Assembly: GCA_021821195.1 (NCBI GenBank)
Contig: JAKACT010000001.1
Coordinates: forward strand, 372,001-436,000
Reading direction: 5' to 3'
Length of the DNA stretch: 64,000 nt
Origin: Pseudomonadota bacterium
Lineage (GTDB): Bacteria > Pseudomonadota > Gammaproteobacteria > Xanthomonadales > Xanthomonadaceae
The translations under genes were made by a program, and so were the position numbers. How positions within the stretch are numbered: the stretch's first letter is position 1; the number at the start of each line of letters is the position of its first letter. Of this stretch, positions 9,323-17,806 are shown piece after piece. The notes below the pieces were generated by a model. That model was not told the DNA's origin, made no database searches, and was given only the letters and a program-made list of their open reading frames with translations.

Positions 9323-9532
9323 TTACATCGCCTGCACTTCGTCGGCCTGCAGGCCCTTCTGGCCCTGCACGACCTTGAAGGAGACCTTCTGGCCTTCCTG
9401 CAGGGACTTGAAGCCGGTGCCCTGGATCGAGCGGAAGTGGACGAAAACGTCCGGGCCGCTTTCCGGGGTGATGAAGCCGAAGCCCTTGGCGTCGTTGAAC
9501 CACTTGACGGTGCCGGTCTGACGATCAGACAT
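9323..9532 (-). CDS. Cold-shock protein of the CspA family
   Basis: A 69-residue single-stranded nucleic acid chaperone, the typical length of CspA proteins. Both RNA-binding motifs are present: RNP1-type KGFGFI near residues 16-21 and RNP2-type VFVHF near 29-33, with [16 protein letters not shown] at the start. The ATG at 9532 is preceded by GGAG seven bases upstream. The upstream gap of about 220 bp up to rluF allows a long untranslated leader, as in cold-regulated csp genes, and a strong terminator follows. Whether this copy is cold-induced or constitutive cannot be told from the sequence. Confidence 0.96.
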   Translation of the reverse strand: MSDRQTGTVKWFNDAKGFGFITPESGPDVFVHFRSIQGTGFKSLQEGQKVSFKVVQGQKGLQADEVQAM

Positions 9533-9753
9533 GTTGTTACTCCATTGAACAGTTGGTCATGTAAACACGGCTGGCGGTACCGGCCGCGACTGTCGAGCAA
9601 GGGGTAACGCACACGATGAGCGGATCACGACGGATCTACCACATCGGGTCACGATGTACCGTGATCCCGCTTGAAACAGTGGGCGAACCTTAACCTGTTT
9701 TTGACGGGAAAAGCGCATTCCGGCAAAGATTTTTTTTGGCCGGTCGTTTTTGC
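9533..9753 (-). promoter_or_regulatory. Leader/promoter region of the cold-shock gene
   Basis: A 221-bp non-coding gap between rluF and csp, richer in A/T than its surroundings. It holds the csp ribosome binding site GGAGT (9539-9543) and, on the minus strand, an A8 run at about 9730. I see no promoter hexamers I would defend. A long leader is inferred from family habit, not shown. Confidence 0.45.
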
Positions 9754-10470
9754 CTACCAGTCGGCGTGATCGGGCAGCAAACCGCGCAGTTCCGCGTCGG
9801 TCAGGTTGCGCCACTGGCCGGGCTTGAGGTGGCCCAGCTTGACGTTACCGATCCGCGCCCGGTGCAGCTGCTTCACCCGGTAGCCGAAGTGGGCCGCCAT
9901 CAGCCGGATCTGCCGGTTCAGGCCCTGGGTCAGCACGATGCGGAAGCCGAACCGGCCCAGCCGGCCGGTCTTGCAAGGCAGCGTGGCCTCGCCGTGCACC
10001 GGCACCCCGCCGCGGGCCATGGCGCGCAGGAACTCGTCGGTGACCGCGTTGTTCACCGCCACCAGGTATTCCTTTTCCAGCTTGTTCTCGGCACGCAGGA
10101 TGCGGTTGACGATGTCGCCGTTGCTGGTCAGCAGGATCAGCCCCTCGGAGTCCTTGTCCAGCCGGCCGATCGGGAAGATCCGCTGCTCGTGGCCGACGAA
10201 TTCGACGATATTGCCCTTGACCGCCTCGTCGGTGGTGCAGGTGATGCCCACCGGCTTGTTCAGGGCGATGTACACGTGCCGGCGCTTGCCCTTGGCGGCA
10301 ACGCGGGCTGCCAGCGGGTTGCCGTCGATGCGGACTTCGTCGCCCTCCCCGACCTCGGCGCCGATGCGGGCACGGATGCCGTTCACGGTGACGCGCCCCT
10401 CGGCGATCAGGCGGTCGGCCTCGCGGCGGGAGCAGTGCCCGGTATCGGCGATGTGTCGGTTAAGGCGCAT
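9754..10470 (-). CDS. rluF: 23S rRNA pseudouridine synthase RluF
   Basis: Isomerises a uridine in 23S rRNA (U2604 in E. coli) to pseudouridine. The 238-residue protein has an N-terminal S4 RNA-binding domain (MRLNRHIADTGHCSRREADR, residues 1-60) and the RsuA/RluB/E/F-type catalytic domain with GRLDKDSEGL near residue 103, where the Asp is the catalytic residue. KPVGITCTT and GLNRQIRLMA are the other family motifs. It lacks the long basic C-terminal tail of E. coli RluF (290 residues). RluF rather than RluB or RluE is suggested by the S4 domain together with the KPVGITCT sequence. Confidence 0.9.
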   Translation of the reverse strand: MRLNRHIADTGHCSRREADRLIAEGRVTVNGIRARIGAEVGEGDEVRIDGNPLAARVAAKGKRRHVYIALNKPVGITCTTDEAVKGNIVEFVGHEQRIFPIGRLDKDSEGLILLTSNGDIVNRILRAENKLEKEYLVAVNNAVTDEFLRAMARGGVPVHGEATLPCKTGRLGRFGFRIVLTQGLNRQIRLMAAHFGYRVKQLHRARIGNVKLGHLKPGQWRNLTDAELRGLLPDHADW

Positions 10471-10500
10471 GGGGCGGGCATTCTACCCGCCCCAGCCGGC

Positions 10501-10773
10501 TCAGGCGCGCAGGGCGTCGAATTCCGGGTGCCGGCGCATCCACGCGTCGGCGTAGGAGCACTGCGGATCGACCTTGAGGCCGGCATCGCGGGCGTATTCC
10601 AGCGTGGTCCGTACCAGCGCCGCGGCGATGCCGCGCCCGCCGATTTCCGGCGGCACGATGGTGTGGGTGAGGACGATCCGGCCGGTACCCGGCTCGTATT
10701 CGACATAGGCCGCGTGGCCGTCGAGTTCGGTGACGAAGCGGTGGTGGGCAGCGTCGTGGTGGATGTTGGTCAT
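10501..10773 (-). CDS. Small GNAT-like N-acetyltransferase (YjdJ/NATD1 type)
   Basis: A 90-residue minimal acetyltransferase fold. It has the acetyl-CoA loop segment PPEIGGRGIAAALVRTTLEYARDAGLKVDPQCSYADAWMR split across the domain: the GGRGIA loop binds CoA, and the C-terminal CSYADAWMRRHPEF is typical of the family. The substrate is unknown. The ATG at 10773 starts at the conserved FVTELDG-containing domain; a longer frame to 10833 adds an unlikely Pro-rich head. It lies 30 bp from rluF on the same strand. Confidence 0.86.
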   Translation of the reverse strand: MTNIHHDAAHHRFVTELDGHAAYVEYEPGTGRIVLTHTIVPPEIGGRGIAAALVRTTLEYARDAGLKVDPQCSYADAWMRRHPEFDALRA

Positions 10774-10798
10774 GGTGATCCTCGGTGACGGGACGGGC

Positions 10799-11398
10799 TC
10801 ATCCCAACAGGCGGGACGTGAAGTGGCCGGCAACGCCGGGCCGCAGCAGCAGGGTGAACAGCACGCCGTAGGCCGCGCCCCACAGATGGGCGCTGTGGTT
10901 GACGTTGCCGCCGCCGCGCCGGTCCATCCAGATGCTGTAGCCCACGTACAGCAATGCGAACAGGAAGGCCGGGACCGGCAGCGGGATCGGGAAGATGATC
11001 AGCTTCGACCACGGGTCGAACAGGATCGCCGCGAACAGCACCGCCGAGACCCCGCCGGAAGCGCCGAGGCTGCGGTAGTTCGGGTCGCGCTGGTGCTTCA
11101 TGTAGGTCGGCAGGATCGAGACCACGATCGCCGACAGGTAGAACAGCAGGTAGCCGACCGGCGAGATCCATTCGGAGAACACCCGCTCCACCTGCATGCC
11201 GAACGACCACAGGGTGATCATGTTGAACAGCAGGTGGGTCCAGTCGGCGTGGATGAAGCCGTAGCCCAGCAGGCGGTCGTACTGGCGGTTGCGGGTGACC
11301 GCAGGCGGCCACAGGATCAGCCGGCCCAACAGGCGCTGGTCGTTGAAGGCGCGCCAGCTGACCAGCACGGTGACGGCGATGATGGCGAGGGTGAACAT
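10799..11398 (-). CDS. Rhomboid family intramembrane serine protease
   Basis: A 199-residue membrane protease with about six transmembrane segments. The catalytic Ser is in GASG (Ser114) and the partner His is in HLWG (His171). The oxyanion-side motif HADWTHLLFNM (H50, H55, N59) is also present, so the enzyme looks active. Rhomboids cut within or next to membrane helices; this one's substrate cannot be predicted. Its start lies 3 bp from the stop of the POT transporter gene, so the two are likely co-transcribed, though no functional link is known. Confidence 0.93.
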   Translation of the reverse strand: MFTLAIIAVTVLVSWRAFNDQRLLGRLILWPPAVTRNRQYDRLLGYGFIHADWTHLLFNMITLWSFGMQVERVFSEWISPVGYLLFYLSAIVVSILPTYMKHQRDPNYRSLGASGGVSAVLFAAILFDPWSKLIIFPIPLPVPAFLFALLYVGYSIWMDRRGGGNVNHSAHLWGAAYGVLFTLLLRPGVAGHFTSRLLG

Positions 11399-11401
11399 CG
11401 G

Positions 11402-13030
11402 TCAGGCGGCCCGGTAGTTGTCCTGCATCGGGTAGGTCCGCGCGTAGGCGGCGAAGGCCAGCGCCGCCACGAACGCGAACGCGGCGAAGAAGAACATCAG
11501 CACCGCGTTCTCGCTGTAGCCGGTGGCGGCGATCTTCGCCGTGACCACGTCGTTGCGCACGGCCGCATTGGTCAGCAGCACCCACAGGCTGCCGAAGGTG
11601 CTGGTGAGGTACCAGAACGCCATGATCACGCCCTTCATCGCCACCGTGGCCTGGCTGTAAGCGAACTCCAGCGCAGTGGCCGAGACCAGCACCTCGCCGA
11701 AGGTCAGCAGCAGGTAGGGCCAGGTCTGCAGCGCCAGCGAGGCCTGCGCGCCGCTGTCGATCTCCAGCTGGATCAGGCCGGCAAGGATCCAGGCGATGCC
11801 GGAGAACGCGATGCCCCAGCCCATCCGCCGCAGCGGGGTGGGCTCGAAGCCGATCCGACGCAGCGCGGGGTACAGCAGCATGTTGTTGAACGGGATCAGC
11901 AGCATGATCAGCAGCGGGTTCAGCGCCTGCATCTGCCCGGCTTCCTTGACCAGCCAGCTCGGCCACCACCACGCCTCGTGCGGCACGCTCATCGCCTTGC
12001 CCTGGATCACCCAGGTGCTGGCCTTCTGGTCGAACAGCGACCAGAACGGGGTGGTCAGGGCGAACACGATCAGGATCCGCAGCACCGCGCGCACGCCGTC
12101 CACCGCCGCATCCGGGTGCAGCCCACGGGCACGTTCCAGCTGCATCGACACGCCGATCCCGCCGAACGCGATCAGCGCGCCCAGCGCCAGGCAGGCGGTG
12201 ATGACGAAGTGGAAATCAGCCGGCCAGAACGGCAGGGCGACGCCGAACACCGCCTGCAGCAGCCAGCACCCCAGCATGGCCGCGGCCAGCAGCGCGCCGG
12301 CCCCCGCCACCAGCAGGCCGGGCCTGCCCTGCCCCGGCGCCTGCGCCAGCAACGCGCTGCGCGCGACGTTGAGGAAGGAATGCGGGTCTTCGCCACGGGT
12401 GGGCGGCACCCGCACGTACTGCCTGCGGCCCAGCCAGAAGATGAAGGTGGCGATGAACATCAGCACGCCCGGGATGCCGAACGCCACCGCCGGGCCGAAG
12501 TTGCGCAGGAACAGCGGCATCAGCAGCGAGGCGAAGAAGCTGCCGAAGTTGATCGTCCAGTAGAAGCCGTCGAAGACCAGCTTCGCCAGGTGCTTGTTGG
12601 CGGTGGTGAACTGGTCGCCGCAGAAGCTGACTACCAGCGGCTTGATCCCGCCGCTGCCCAGCGCGATCAGGAACAGGCCGGTGTAGAAGCCGTTGCGGCT
12701 GTCCTCGAACAGCGCCAGGCAGGCATGGCCGGCGCAGTAGATCAACGAGAACCACAGCACGGTGTTGTATTTGCCGAAGTAGCGATCCGACAGCCAGCCG
12801 CCCAGCAGCGGGAAGAAATACACGCCGATGACGAAGCTGTGGAACACGTCCTTGGCGACGCCCTGCCGCTCCGCCTCCGGCACGTAGGCCAGGATCACGC
12901 TGCTGACCAGGAACTGCACCAGGATGTTGCGCATCCCGTAGAAGCTGAAGCGCTCGCACGCCTCGTTGCCAATGATGAAGGGGATCTGCCGGGGCAGGCG
13001 TGCGGTCGAAGCGGCCGTCGTCTGGCTCAT
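11402..13030 (-). CDS. POT-family proton-dependent peptide transporter
   Basis: Imports di- and tripeptides with protons through the inner membrane. The 542 residues form 12-14 hydrophobic segments of the major facilitator fold. The proton-coupling ExxER motif is seen in NEACERFSFYGMR, and the family pattern GGWLSDRYFGKYNTV follows near residue 80. FYWTINFGSF in the middle is the second POT signature. Ends 3 bp before the rhomboid gene. With the M14, M20 and S9 peptidases and the OPT transporter nearby, it suits a protein- and peptide-feeding life. Confidence 0.94.
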   Translation of the reverse strand: MSQTTAASTARLPRQIPFIIGNEACERFSFYGMRNILVQFLVSSVILAYVPEAERQGVAKDVFHSFVIGVYFFPLLGGWLSDRYFGKYNTVLWFSLIYCAGHACLALFEDSRNGFYTGLFLIALGSGGIKPLVVSFCGDQFTTANKHLAKLVFDGFYWTINFGSFFASLLMPLFLRNFGPAVAFGIPGVLMFIATFIFWLGRRQYVRVPPTRGEDPHSFLNVARSALLAQAPGQGRPGLLVAGAGALLAAAMLGCWLLQAVFGVALPFWPADFHFVITACLALGALIAFGGIGVSMQLERARGLHPDAAVDGVRAVLRILIVFALTTPFWSLFDQKASTWVIQGKAMSVPHEAWWWPSWLVKEAGQMQALNPLLIMLLIPFNNMLLYPALRRIGFEPTPLRRMGWGIAFSGIAWILAGLIQLEIDSGAQASLALQTWPYLLLTFGEVLVSATALEFAYSQATVAMKGVIMAFWYLTSTFGSLWVLLTNAAVRNDVVTAKIAATGYSENAVLMFFFAAFAFVAALAFAAYARTYPMQDNYRAA

Positions 13031-13076
13031 GCGTGGCTCGTTGCTGGAAGTGCGGGAAGCCTAACCGATGCGGGCT

Positions 13077-13712
13077 TCAGGCCCACTCGCTCAGTCCTTC
13101 GCGCTCGTACAGGGCCTTGAACGTGGGCCGCGCCTTCATCCGCTGCGCCAACGCCGCCAGTGCCGGCGCGTCGGTGGCCGGCGACGGCGAATTGCGCGAC
13201 CAACGCATCAGCATCACCAGGTAGAAGTCCGCCACGCAGGGCGCAGCGCCCAGCAGGTAGGGTCCGTGCGCCTGCAGGTGGGCATCGATGCGCTGCCAGT
13301 GCACCGCCAGCCGGCGCGCGCAGTGCGCATGCACCGCTTCGGCATTGGCCTCGCCGGCCACTTCGCCCGGATACCACCACTGCCGCAGCAGCGGCTGCAC
13401 TTCATTGGCCAGGTCGAACATCCACTGCAGGAAGTCCAGCCGCCGAGGATCGCCTACAGCCGGCATCAGCCCCGCCTGCGGGTGGGTTTCCGCCAGCCAC
13501 AGGGCCAGCGCCGCGGCCTCGCGCTGCGGCTTGCCATCGATCACCAGCGTCGGCACCACGCCGTTCGGGTTCAGTGCCAGGTATTCCGGCGACTTTTGCG
13601 CGCGGCTGGAGAAATCCACCAGGCGCAGCTCGTGCGGGACTTCCAGCTCCAGCAGCAGCCAGTGGACGAGGAAGCTGGCAGAACCGGGGGCGTAGTAAAG
13701 CGTCGCAGCCAT
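13077..13712 (-). CDS. Glutathione S-transferase family protein
   Basis: A 211-residue cytosolic GST. The N-terminal thioredoxin-like domain begins MAATLYYAPGSASFLVHWLLLELEVPH in form, has the cis-Pro segment NPNGVVPTLVIDG (about 50-62) and the glutathione-binding REAAALALWLAE. The C-terminal helical domain follows from about 90. The usual catalytic Tyr/Ser region reads YYAPGSAS, typical of the beta/theta-like bacterial GSTs. The ATG at 13712 was chosen over upstream codons since it starts exactly at the domain. Divergent from the M14 peptidase gene; substrate unknown. Confidence 0.9.
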   Translation of the reverse strand: MAATLYYAPGSASFLVHWLLLELEVPHELRLVDFSSRAQKSPEYLALNPNGVVPTLVIDGKPQREAAALALWLAETHPQAGLMPAVGDPRRLDFLQWMFDLANEVQPLLRQWWYPGEVAGEANAEAVHAHCARRLAVHWQRIDAHLQAHGPYLLGAAPCVADFYLVMLMRWSRNSPSPATDAPALAALAQRMKARPTFKALYEREGLSEWA

Positions 13713-13828
13713 GGCGGGGATCCGGTGGAATGAGGCCCTCATCTTCGCACGCCGCCCGCCACGACTTCCGGCAGGCACCCAGCGATTTGCGCTGGGCTAC
13801 CATCGCCCGGTCGATCCGGAGACCCACG

Positions 13829-15604
13829 ATGCGCCGCCACCTGCTCGCCCTTGCCCTGCTGTCCGTCGCCACCTCCGCCGTCCCCGCCGCGCACGCGGCG
13901 AAGCCCGACCTGACCACGGTGGCCGAGCGCAGCGGCTACCGGCAGACCGGACGCTACGACGAGGTGGTCGCGCTGTGCGAGGCCTACCAGCAGGCCTACC
14001 CGCAGGCGGTGCGCTGTTTCGATTTCGGCACCAGCCCGCAGGGCCGGCCGATGAAGGCGATGGCGGTGTCCACCCGCGGCGCGCTGACGCCGGAGGACGC
14101 GCGGGCGCAGGACCTGCCGGTGGTGCTGGCGCAGGGCGGCATCCACGCCGGCGAGATCGACGGCAAGGACGCCGGCTTCGGGCTGCTGCGCGACCTGCTG
14201 CGCGGCAAGGCCGGCAAGGGCCTGCTGGACAAGGTCGTGCTGCTGTTCGTGCCGGTGTTCAACGTCGATGGCCATGAAAACTTCAGGGCTTGGAACCGGC
14301 CCAACCAGCGCGGGCCGGAGCAGATGGGCTTCCGCACCACCGCGCAGCGCTACAACCTCAACCGCGACTACGTGAAGGCCGACGCGCCGGAAATGCGCGC
14401 GATGCTGGCGCTGGTCAACGCATGGGACCCGCTGGTGGCGCTGGACCTGCACGTCACTGACGGCGCCAAATTCCGCCACGACATCTCCATCACCGGCGAG
14501 CCGGTCAATTCCGGCGACGAAGCGCTGCGCGCGGCCGGGCGCGGCTTCCGCGACGGCATCATCGAGAAGCTGAAGCAGCGCGGCTCGCTGCCGGTGGCGT
14601 TCTATCCCAGCTTCGAGGAAGAGGACGATCCGGCCTCGGGCTTCGCCGATGGCGTCAGCACGCCGCGCTTCTCGCATGGCTACTTCACGCTGCGCAACCG
14701 CGTCGGCATCCTGGTCGAGACCCATTCCTGGCAGCCCTATCCGAACCGCGTGCGCGCCACCTACAACAGCGTGCTGGCCGCGCTGGAGCTGGCCGCCGAG
14801 CACGGCCCTCGGTGGCGCCAGCTGGAGCTGGAGGCCGATGCCCGCGCCGCCGCGCTGGGCGGGCAGCCGGTAGCGCTGGACTACGCCACCACCGATGCCA
14901 AGCGCTTCATCGAATTCCTGGGCTACGCCTACACCCGCACGCCGTCGGAGATCTCCGGCGCCAGCATGACCCGCTACGACGAGCGCACCCCGCAGCTGTG
15001 GATGCTGCCGCTGCGCGACACCGTCGTGCCCGGACGCAGCGTGCCGGCGCCGATGGGTGGCTACGTGGTGCCGCCGGAATACGCGGCGCGGGTGGGCGAG
15101 CAGCTGCGCGTGCACGGCATCGACTTCCGCACCCTCGCCGCCGCCACGCCGCAGGCCGCGGTGGAAGCCTTCGACGCAGACAGCGTGAAGTTCTCGCCGA
15201 CGTCGGTGGAAGGCCACCAGCGCGCCACCGTGTCCGGCGCCTGGAAACCGACCGTGGCCGATCTCGCCCCCGGCGCCCTGTTCGTCCCCATCGCCCAGCC
15301 GAAGGCGCGCCTGCTGATGGCGATCCTGGAGCCGCTGGCGCCGGATTCGATGGTCGCTTGGGGGGCGTTCAACAACAGCTTCGAACAGAAGGAATACATG
15401 GAGGCCTACGTGGCCGAGGAGCAGGCCAGGCTGATGCTGGCGCGCGACCCGGCGCTGAAGGCCGAGTTCGAGCAGAAGCTGAAGGACGACCCGGAGTTCG
15501 CCGGCAATCCCCGCGCGCGGCTGGACTTCTTCTACCGCCGCCACCCGGCCTGGGACGCGGGCTACAACCGCTACCCGGTGCTGCGGACCGCGCAGACGTA
15601 CTAG
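13829..15604 (+). CDS. Exported M14-family zinc carboxypeptidase-like peptidase
   Basis: A 591-residue exported metallopeptidase. A signal peptide (MRRHLLALALLSVATSAVPAAHA shape, cleaved after about residue 23) leads into the M14 domain. Zinc ligands are H106 and E109 in GGIHAGEIDG, with the third His in ALDLHVTDG (near 208). Substrate-pocket residues NRP and YNLNRDY lie between, and the catalytic Glu is probably the one in GILVETHSW near 295. A further 290-residue C-terminal part of unknown fold follows, longer than plain carboxypeptidases. It probably acts in the periplasm or outside on peptides. Convergent with the YdeI-like gene. Confidence 0.9.
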   Translation: MRRHLLALALLSVATSAVPAAHAAKPDLTTVAERSGYRQTGRYDEVVALCEAYQQAYPQAVRCFDFGTSPQGRPMKAMAVSTRGALTPEDARAQDLPVVLAQGGIHAGEIDGKDAGFGLLRDLLRGKAGKGLLDKVVLLFVPVFNVDGHENFRAWNRPNQRGPEQMGFRTTAQRYNLNRDYVKADAPEMRAMLALVNAWDPLVALDLHVTDGAKFRHDISITGEPVNSGDEALRAAGRGFRDGIIEKLKQRGSLPVAFYPSFEEEDDPASGFADGVSTPRFSHGYFTLRNRVGILVETHSWQPYPNRVRATYNSVLAALELAAEHGPRWRQLELEADARAAALGGQPVALDYATTDAKRFIEFLGYAYTRTPSEISGASMTRYDERTPQLWMLPLRDTVVPGRSVPAPMGGYVVPPEYAARVGEQLRVHGIDFRTLAAATPQAAVEAFDADSVKFSPTSVEGHQRATVSGAWKPTVADLAPGALFVPIAQPKARLLMAILEPLAPDSMVAWGAFNNSFEQKEYMEAYVAEEQARLMLARDPALKAEFEQKLKDDPEFAGNPRARLDFFYRRHPAWDAGYNRYPVLRTAQTY

Positions 15605-15642
15605 CCGGTATGCGCCGGCACGGCGCACACACCGCACAGCAC

Positions 15643-15664
15643 CACCGGTCGCGCAGGCCTCCTA
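15643..15664 (-). repeat. REP-like element head between the M14 and YdeI genes
   Basis: On the minus strand this reads GTAGGAGGCCTGCGCGACC, which shares the GTAGGAG start and CGCGAC core with the elements at 33910, 39880 and 41783. The rest of the 79-bp convergent gap (15605-15683) holds GCGCCGGC-type short inverted repeats. Here it lies after the gene stop rather than supplying it. Confidence 0.5.
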
Positions 15665-15683
15665 CCGGCGGCCCGCGCCGCCG

Positions 15684-16310
15684 TCAGCAGTTCTCGTATT
15701 TCCAGTTGCGCCGCTTGCCTTCGGCCATCCATGCGATGGCCTGCGCCAGCCGCTTGCCGCGGGTTTCCTCGCGCTTGGCCTCGACGATCCATTCGATGTA
15801 TTCGCGTCGGCAGCCCGGCGGGAAGGCGTCGAACGTCGCTTTCGCCGCATGATTGTTCCCCAGCGCGGCGGCAAGGTCTGCGGGCGTTTGCGGCGGCGGT
15901 TTCGGCGCTGTCTTGCGCGCGGGCGATTTCACCCCGGCCTCGTTGAGCTGCATCGCCTTGCGCAGGTGTGCCAGCAGGGTCCGGTCCGGCGGCAGGTCCT
16001 GCAGCGAGGTCATCTTGCCGTAGCTGCCCATGCCGTCGCGCGGCTCGCCTTCGCCCACCACCAGCGCGTGCTTCCAGAATCCGAATGAAGCGTGCTGCTT
16101 GAACGCCGCCATCCCGCACAGGATGCCGCCGGCATGGCTGAAGCTGGGCATGCCCCATTTGATCGACTCCTCGACCCCCGGACAGGCCGCGTGCACCAGC
16201 TCGCGCACATGCCGCAGGATCGGCTGCGCGAACGGCGCGGCGCGTTCGATGTAGGCGTCAATGCGGGGGTCGCGGGCCATGCGCTTGCCTGCCTTGGGAG
16301 TCCGCGCCAT
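15684..16310 (-). CDS. YdeI/OmpD-associated family protein with DUF1801 domain
   Basis: A 208-residue cytoplasmic protein. The N-terminal DUF1801 (YdhG-like) part has IKWGMPSFSHAGGILCGMAAFKQHASFGFWKH in pieces near residues 50-85. The C-terminal OmdA/YdeI helical part ends IEWIVEAKREETRGKRLAQAI and WMAEGKRRNWKYENC. These families are widespread, and their biochemical role is not settled; links to antibiotic and peptide stress have been proposed for YdeI in Salmonella. An ATG at 16280 is an alternative start. Divergent from the RNase gene. Confidence 0.85.
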   Translation of the reverse strand: MARTPKAGKRMARDPRIDAYIERAAPFAQPILRHVRELVHAACPGVEESIKWGMPSFSHAGGILCGMAAFKQHASFGFWKHALVVGEGEPRDGMGSYGKMTSLQDLPPDRTLLAHLRKAMQLNEAGVKSPARKTAPKPPPQTPADLAAALGNNHAAKATFDAFPPGCRREYIEWIVEAKREETRGKRLAQAIAWMAEGKRRNWKYENC

Positions 16311-16343
16311 TCTGCACCCACCTCCCATCGGCAGCACGCGCCC

Positions 16344-16814
16344 ATGCGGCTACGCAATCCGATCGTCTGGCTGCTGCTGGCGCTCACCCTTGCGGCCGGC
16401 TGGCAGCAGTGGCGCGCGCAGCAGCATGCCCCGGCGACACCGCACGATTCCCCCGCCGCGCAAGCACCTGCGCCGCCCACCACAACCGACAGGGCAACCA
16501 ATGCGGAGCCGCCTGCCGATCCCGGCCCGGCGCTGCCCGCGTTCCTGCCGCCGGAAGCACGCGCCACCATCGCCCTGATCCAGCGCGGCGGTCCCTACCC
16601 TTACCGCCAGGACGGCCAGGTGTTCGGCAATCGCGAAGGCCTGCTGCCACGGCAGCCGCGCGGCTGGTACCGCGAATACACCGTCGATACCCCCGGCCTG
16701 CGCCACCGCGGCGCGCGCCGCATCGTCACCGGCGGCAACCCGCCGCGCGAGTGGTATTACAGCGACGACCACTACCGCAGCTTCCGCAGCTTCAACGCCG
16801 GGGTGCAGCCATGA
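16344..16814 (+). CDS. Exported or membrane-anchored barnase-like ribonuclease
   Basis: A 156-residue RNase of the microbial N1/T1 (barnase) family. An N-terminal hydrophobic segment (residues 7-20) is a signal peptide or anchor and is followed by a Pro/Ala-rich linker to about 65. The catalytic domain starts at LPPEARATIALIQRGGPYPY and shows the expected acid-Arg-His set: Glu111 in REYTV, Arg125/126 in GARRIVTGG, and His143 in SDDHYRSF. It cuts single-stranded RNA, probably outside the cell. The barstar gene starts within its stop codon (ATGA), so inhibitor and enzyme are co-translated. Confidence 0.9.
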   Translation: MRLRNPIVWLLLALTLAAGWQQWRAQQHAPATPHDSPAAQAPAPPTTTDRATNAEPPADPGPALPAFLPPEARATIALIQRGGPYPYRQDGQVFGNREGLLPRQPRGWYREYTVDTPGLRHRGARRIVTGGNPPREWYYSDDHYRSFRSFNAGVQP

Positions 16815-17254
16815 CCAACCTCGCCCAGATGCTGGAAGACCCCCGGCAGGCCGGGGTGTACTTCGTCCTCGACGAGGACATCGCCCTGCTCGACATCGCC
16901 TGCGGCGGCGCCGGCCTGCAAACCCTGCGCATCGACCTGCAGGGCTGCGAGGACAAGCCGTGCCTGCTGCAGCGGATGGTCGAAGGGTTGGCCACGCCGG
17001 CCGGACAGGGCTGCAACTGGGATGCACTCAGCGACCAGCTGCGCGACCTGTCGTGGCTGGACGCCTCCGGCTACGCCCTGCTGCTGCCGCACGCGTCGGC
17101 ATTGCGCGATGCCGACGCAACCAGCTTCGAAACCCTGCTGGACATCCTCGACGAGGCCAGCGTGGACTGGCAGGCCCGCGACATCCCGTTCTGGGCGTTC
17201 CTGGCCCTGCCCGACCGCGACCTTGCGGATGAACCTGAGGCGCCCGCACGCTAG
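16811..17254 (+). CDS. Barstar family inhibitor of the upstream ribonuclease
   Basis: A 147-residue acidic cytoplasmic protein with the barstar fold, longer than Bacillus barstar (90). The core LQTLRIDLQGCEDKPCLLQRMVEGLATP, then GCNWDALSDQLRDLSWLDASGYALLL, matches the barstar helix pattern with the conserved NWDAL-D-L segment at about residues 73-80. It blocks the active site of the RNase made from the overlapping gene, protecting the cell from its own enzyme. The four-base overlap (ATGA) and order, enzyme first, are as expected. Pairing with the upstream RNase is inferred from family and position. Confidence 0.9.
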   Translation: MTNLAQMLEDPRQAGVYFVLDEDIALLDIACGGAGLQTLRIDLQGCEDKPCLLQRMVEGLATPAGQGCNWDALSDQLRDLSWLDASGYALLLPHASALRDADATSFETLLDILDEASVDWQARDIPFWAFLALPDRDLADEPEAPAR

Positions 17255-17263
17255 CATGTGCGG

Positions 17264-17806
17264 ATGCAGACACCCGCCTTCCGCAACGCCACGCCCGCCG
17301 ACATCGACGCCATCGTCGCCCTGGTGACTTCCGCCTACCGCGGCGATGCCAGCCGCGCCGGCTGGACCACCGAAGCCGACCTGCTGGACGGCAACCGCAT
17401 CGACCCGGAGGTGCTGCGCACCGATCTGGAACGGCCGCGCAGCCGCGTCCTGCTGGCGGAGGCCGACGGCGGGCTGCAGGCCTGCGCGCACGTGGCCGAC
17501 GAGGACGGCGCCGGCTATTTCGGCATGTTCGCGGTGCGCCCCGGGCTGCAGGGCGGCGGCCTGGGAAAGCAACTGCTGGCCGAGTGCGAACGCATCGCCC
17601 GCGACGAATGGCAGCTGCCGGTGATGCGCATGACCGTGATCGACGTCCGCGCCGAGCTGATCGCCTATTACGAACGCCGCGGCTATCGCCGCACGGGCAA
17701 GTTCAAGCCGTTCCCCTACGGCGACACCCGCTTCGGCCAGCCCAAGCGCGACGACCTGCGTTTCGAGGTGCTGGAAAAACCCCTGCGCGTGGAGGCGGCG
17801 GCGTGA
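17264..17806 (+). CDS. GNAT family N-acetyltransferase
   Basis: A 180-residue acetyltransferase of unknown substrate. The acetyl-CoA binding motif A is visible as FGMFAVRPGLQGGGLGKQLLAECERIA (R/Q-x-x-G-x-G/A form: QGGGLG, about residues 93-98), followed by the motif B region YYERRGYRRTGKF, whose GY turn is typical. The ATG at 17264 and a GTG two codons earlier are equally possible starts. It begins 9 bp after barstar and overlaps the Rieske gene by four bases (GTGA), so these four genes form one transcription unit. Confidence 0.9.
   Translation: MQTPAFRNATPADIDAIVALVTSAYRGDASRAGWTTEADLLDGNRIDPEVLRTDLERPRSRVLLAEADGGLQACAHVADEDGAGYFGMFAVRPGLQGGGLGKQLLAECERIARDEWQLPVMRMTVIDVRAELIAYYERRGYRRTGKFKPFPYGDTRFGQPKRDDLRFEVLEKPLRVEAAA

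Noticed and set aside
9720-9745. Terminator of rluF at the A-rich run
   Set aside because: The CCGGC/GCCGG pair has a long loop and the A-run is on the wrong strand for a minus-strand terminator.
10730-13120. Open frame of 796 codons on the plus strand opposite the rhomboid and POT genes
   Set aside because: Low-complexity, mainly Gln/His/Arg/Ala; both minus-strand genes have complete family motifs.
13739-15637. Open frame of 632 codons on the minus strand opposite the M14 peptidase
   Set aside because: His/Arg/Gln-rich shadow of the real gene caused by high GC third positions; the plus-strand frame has a signal peptide and the full zinc site.
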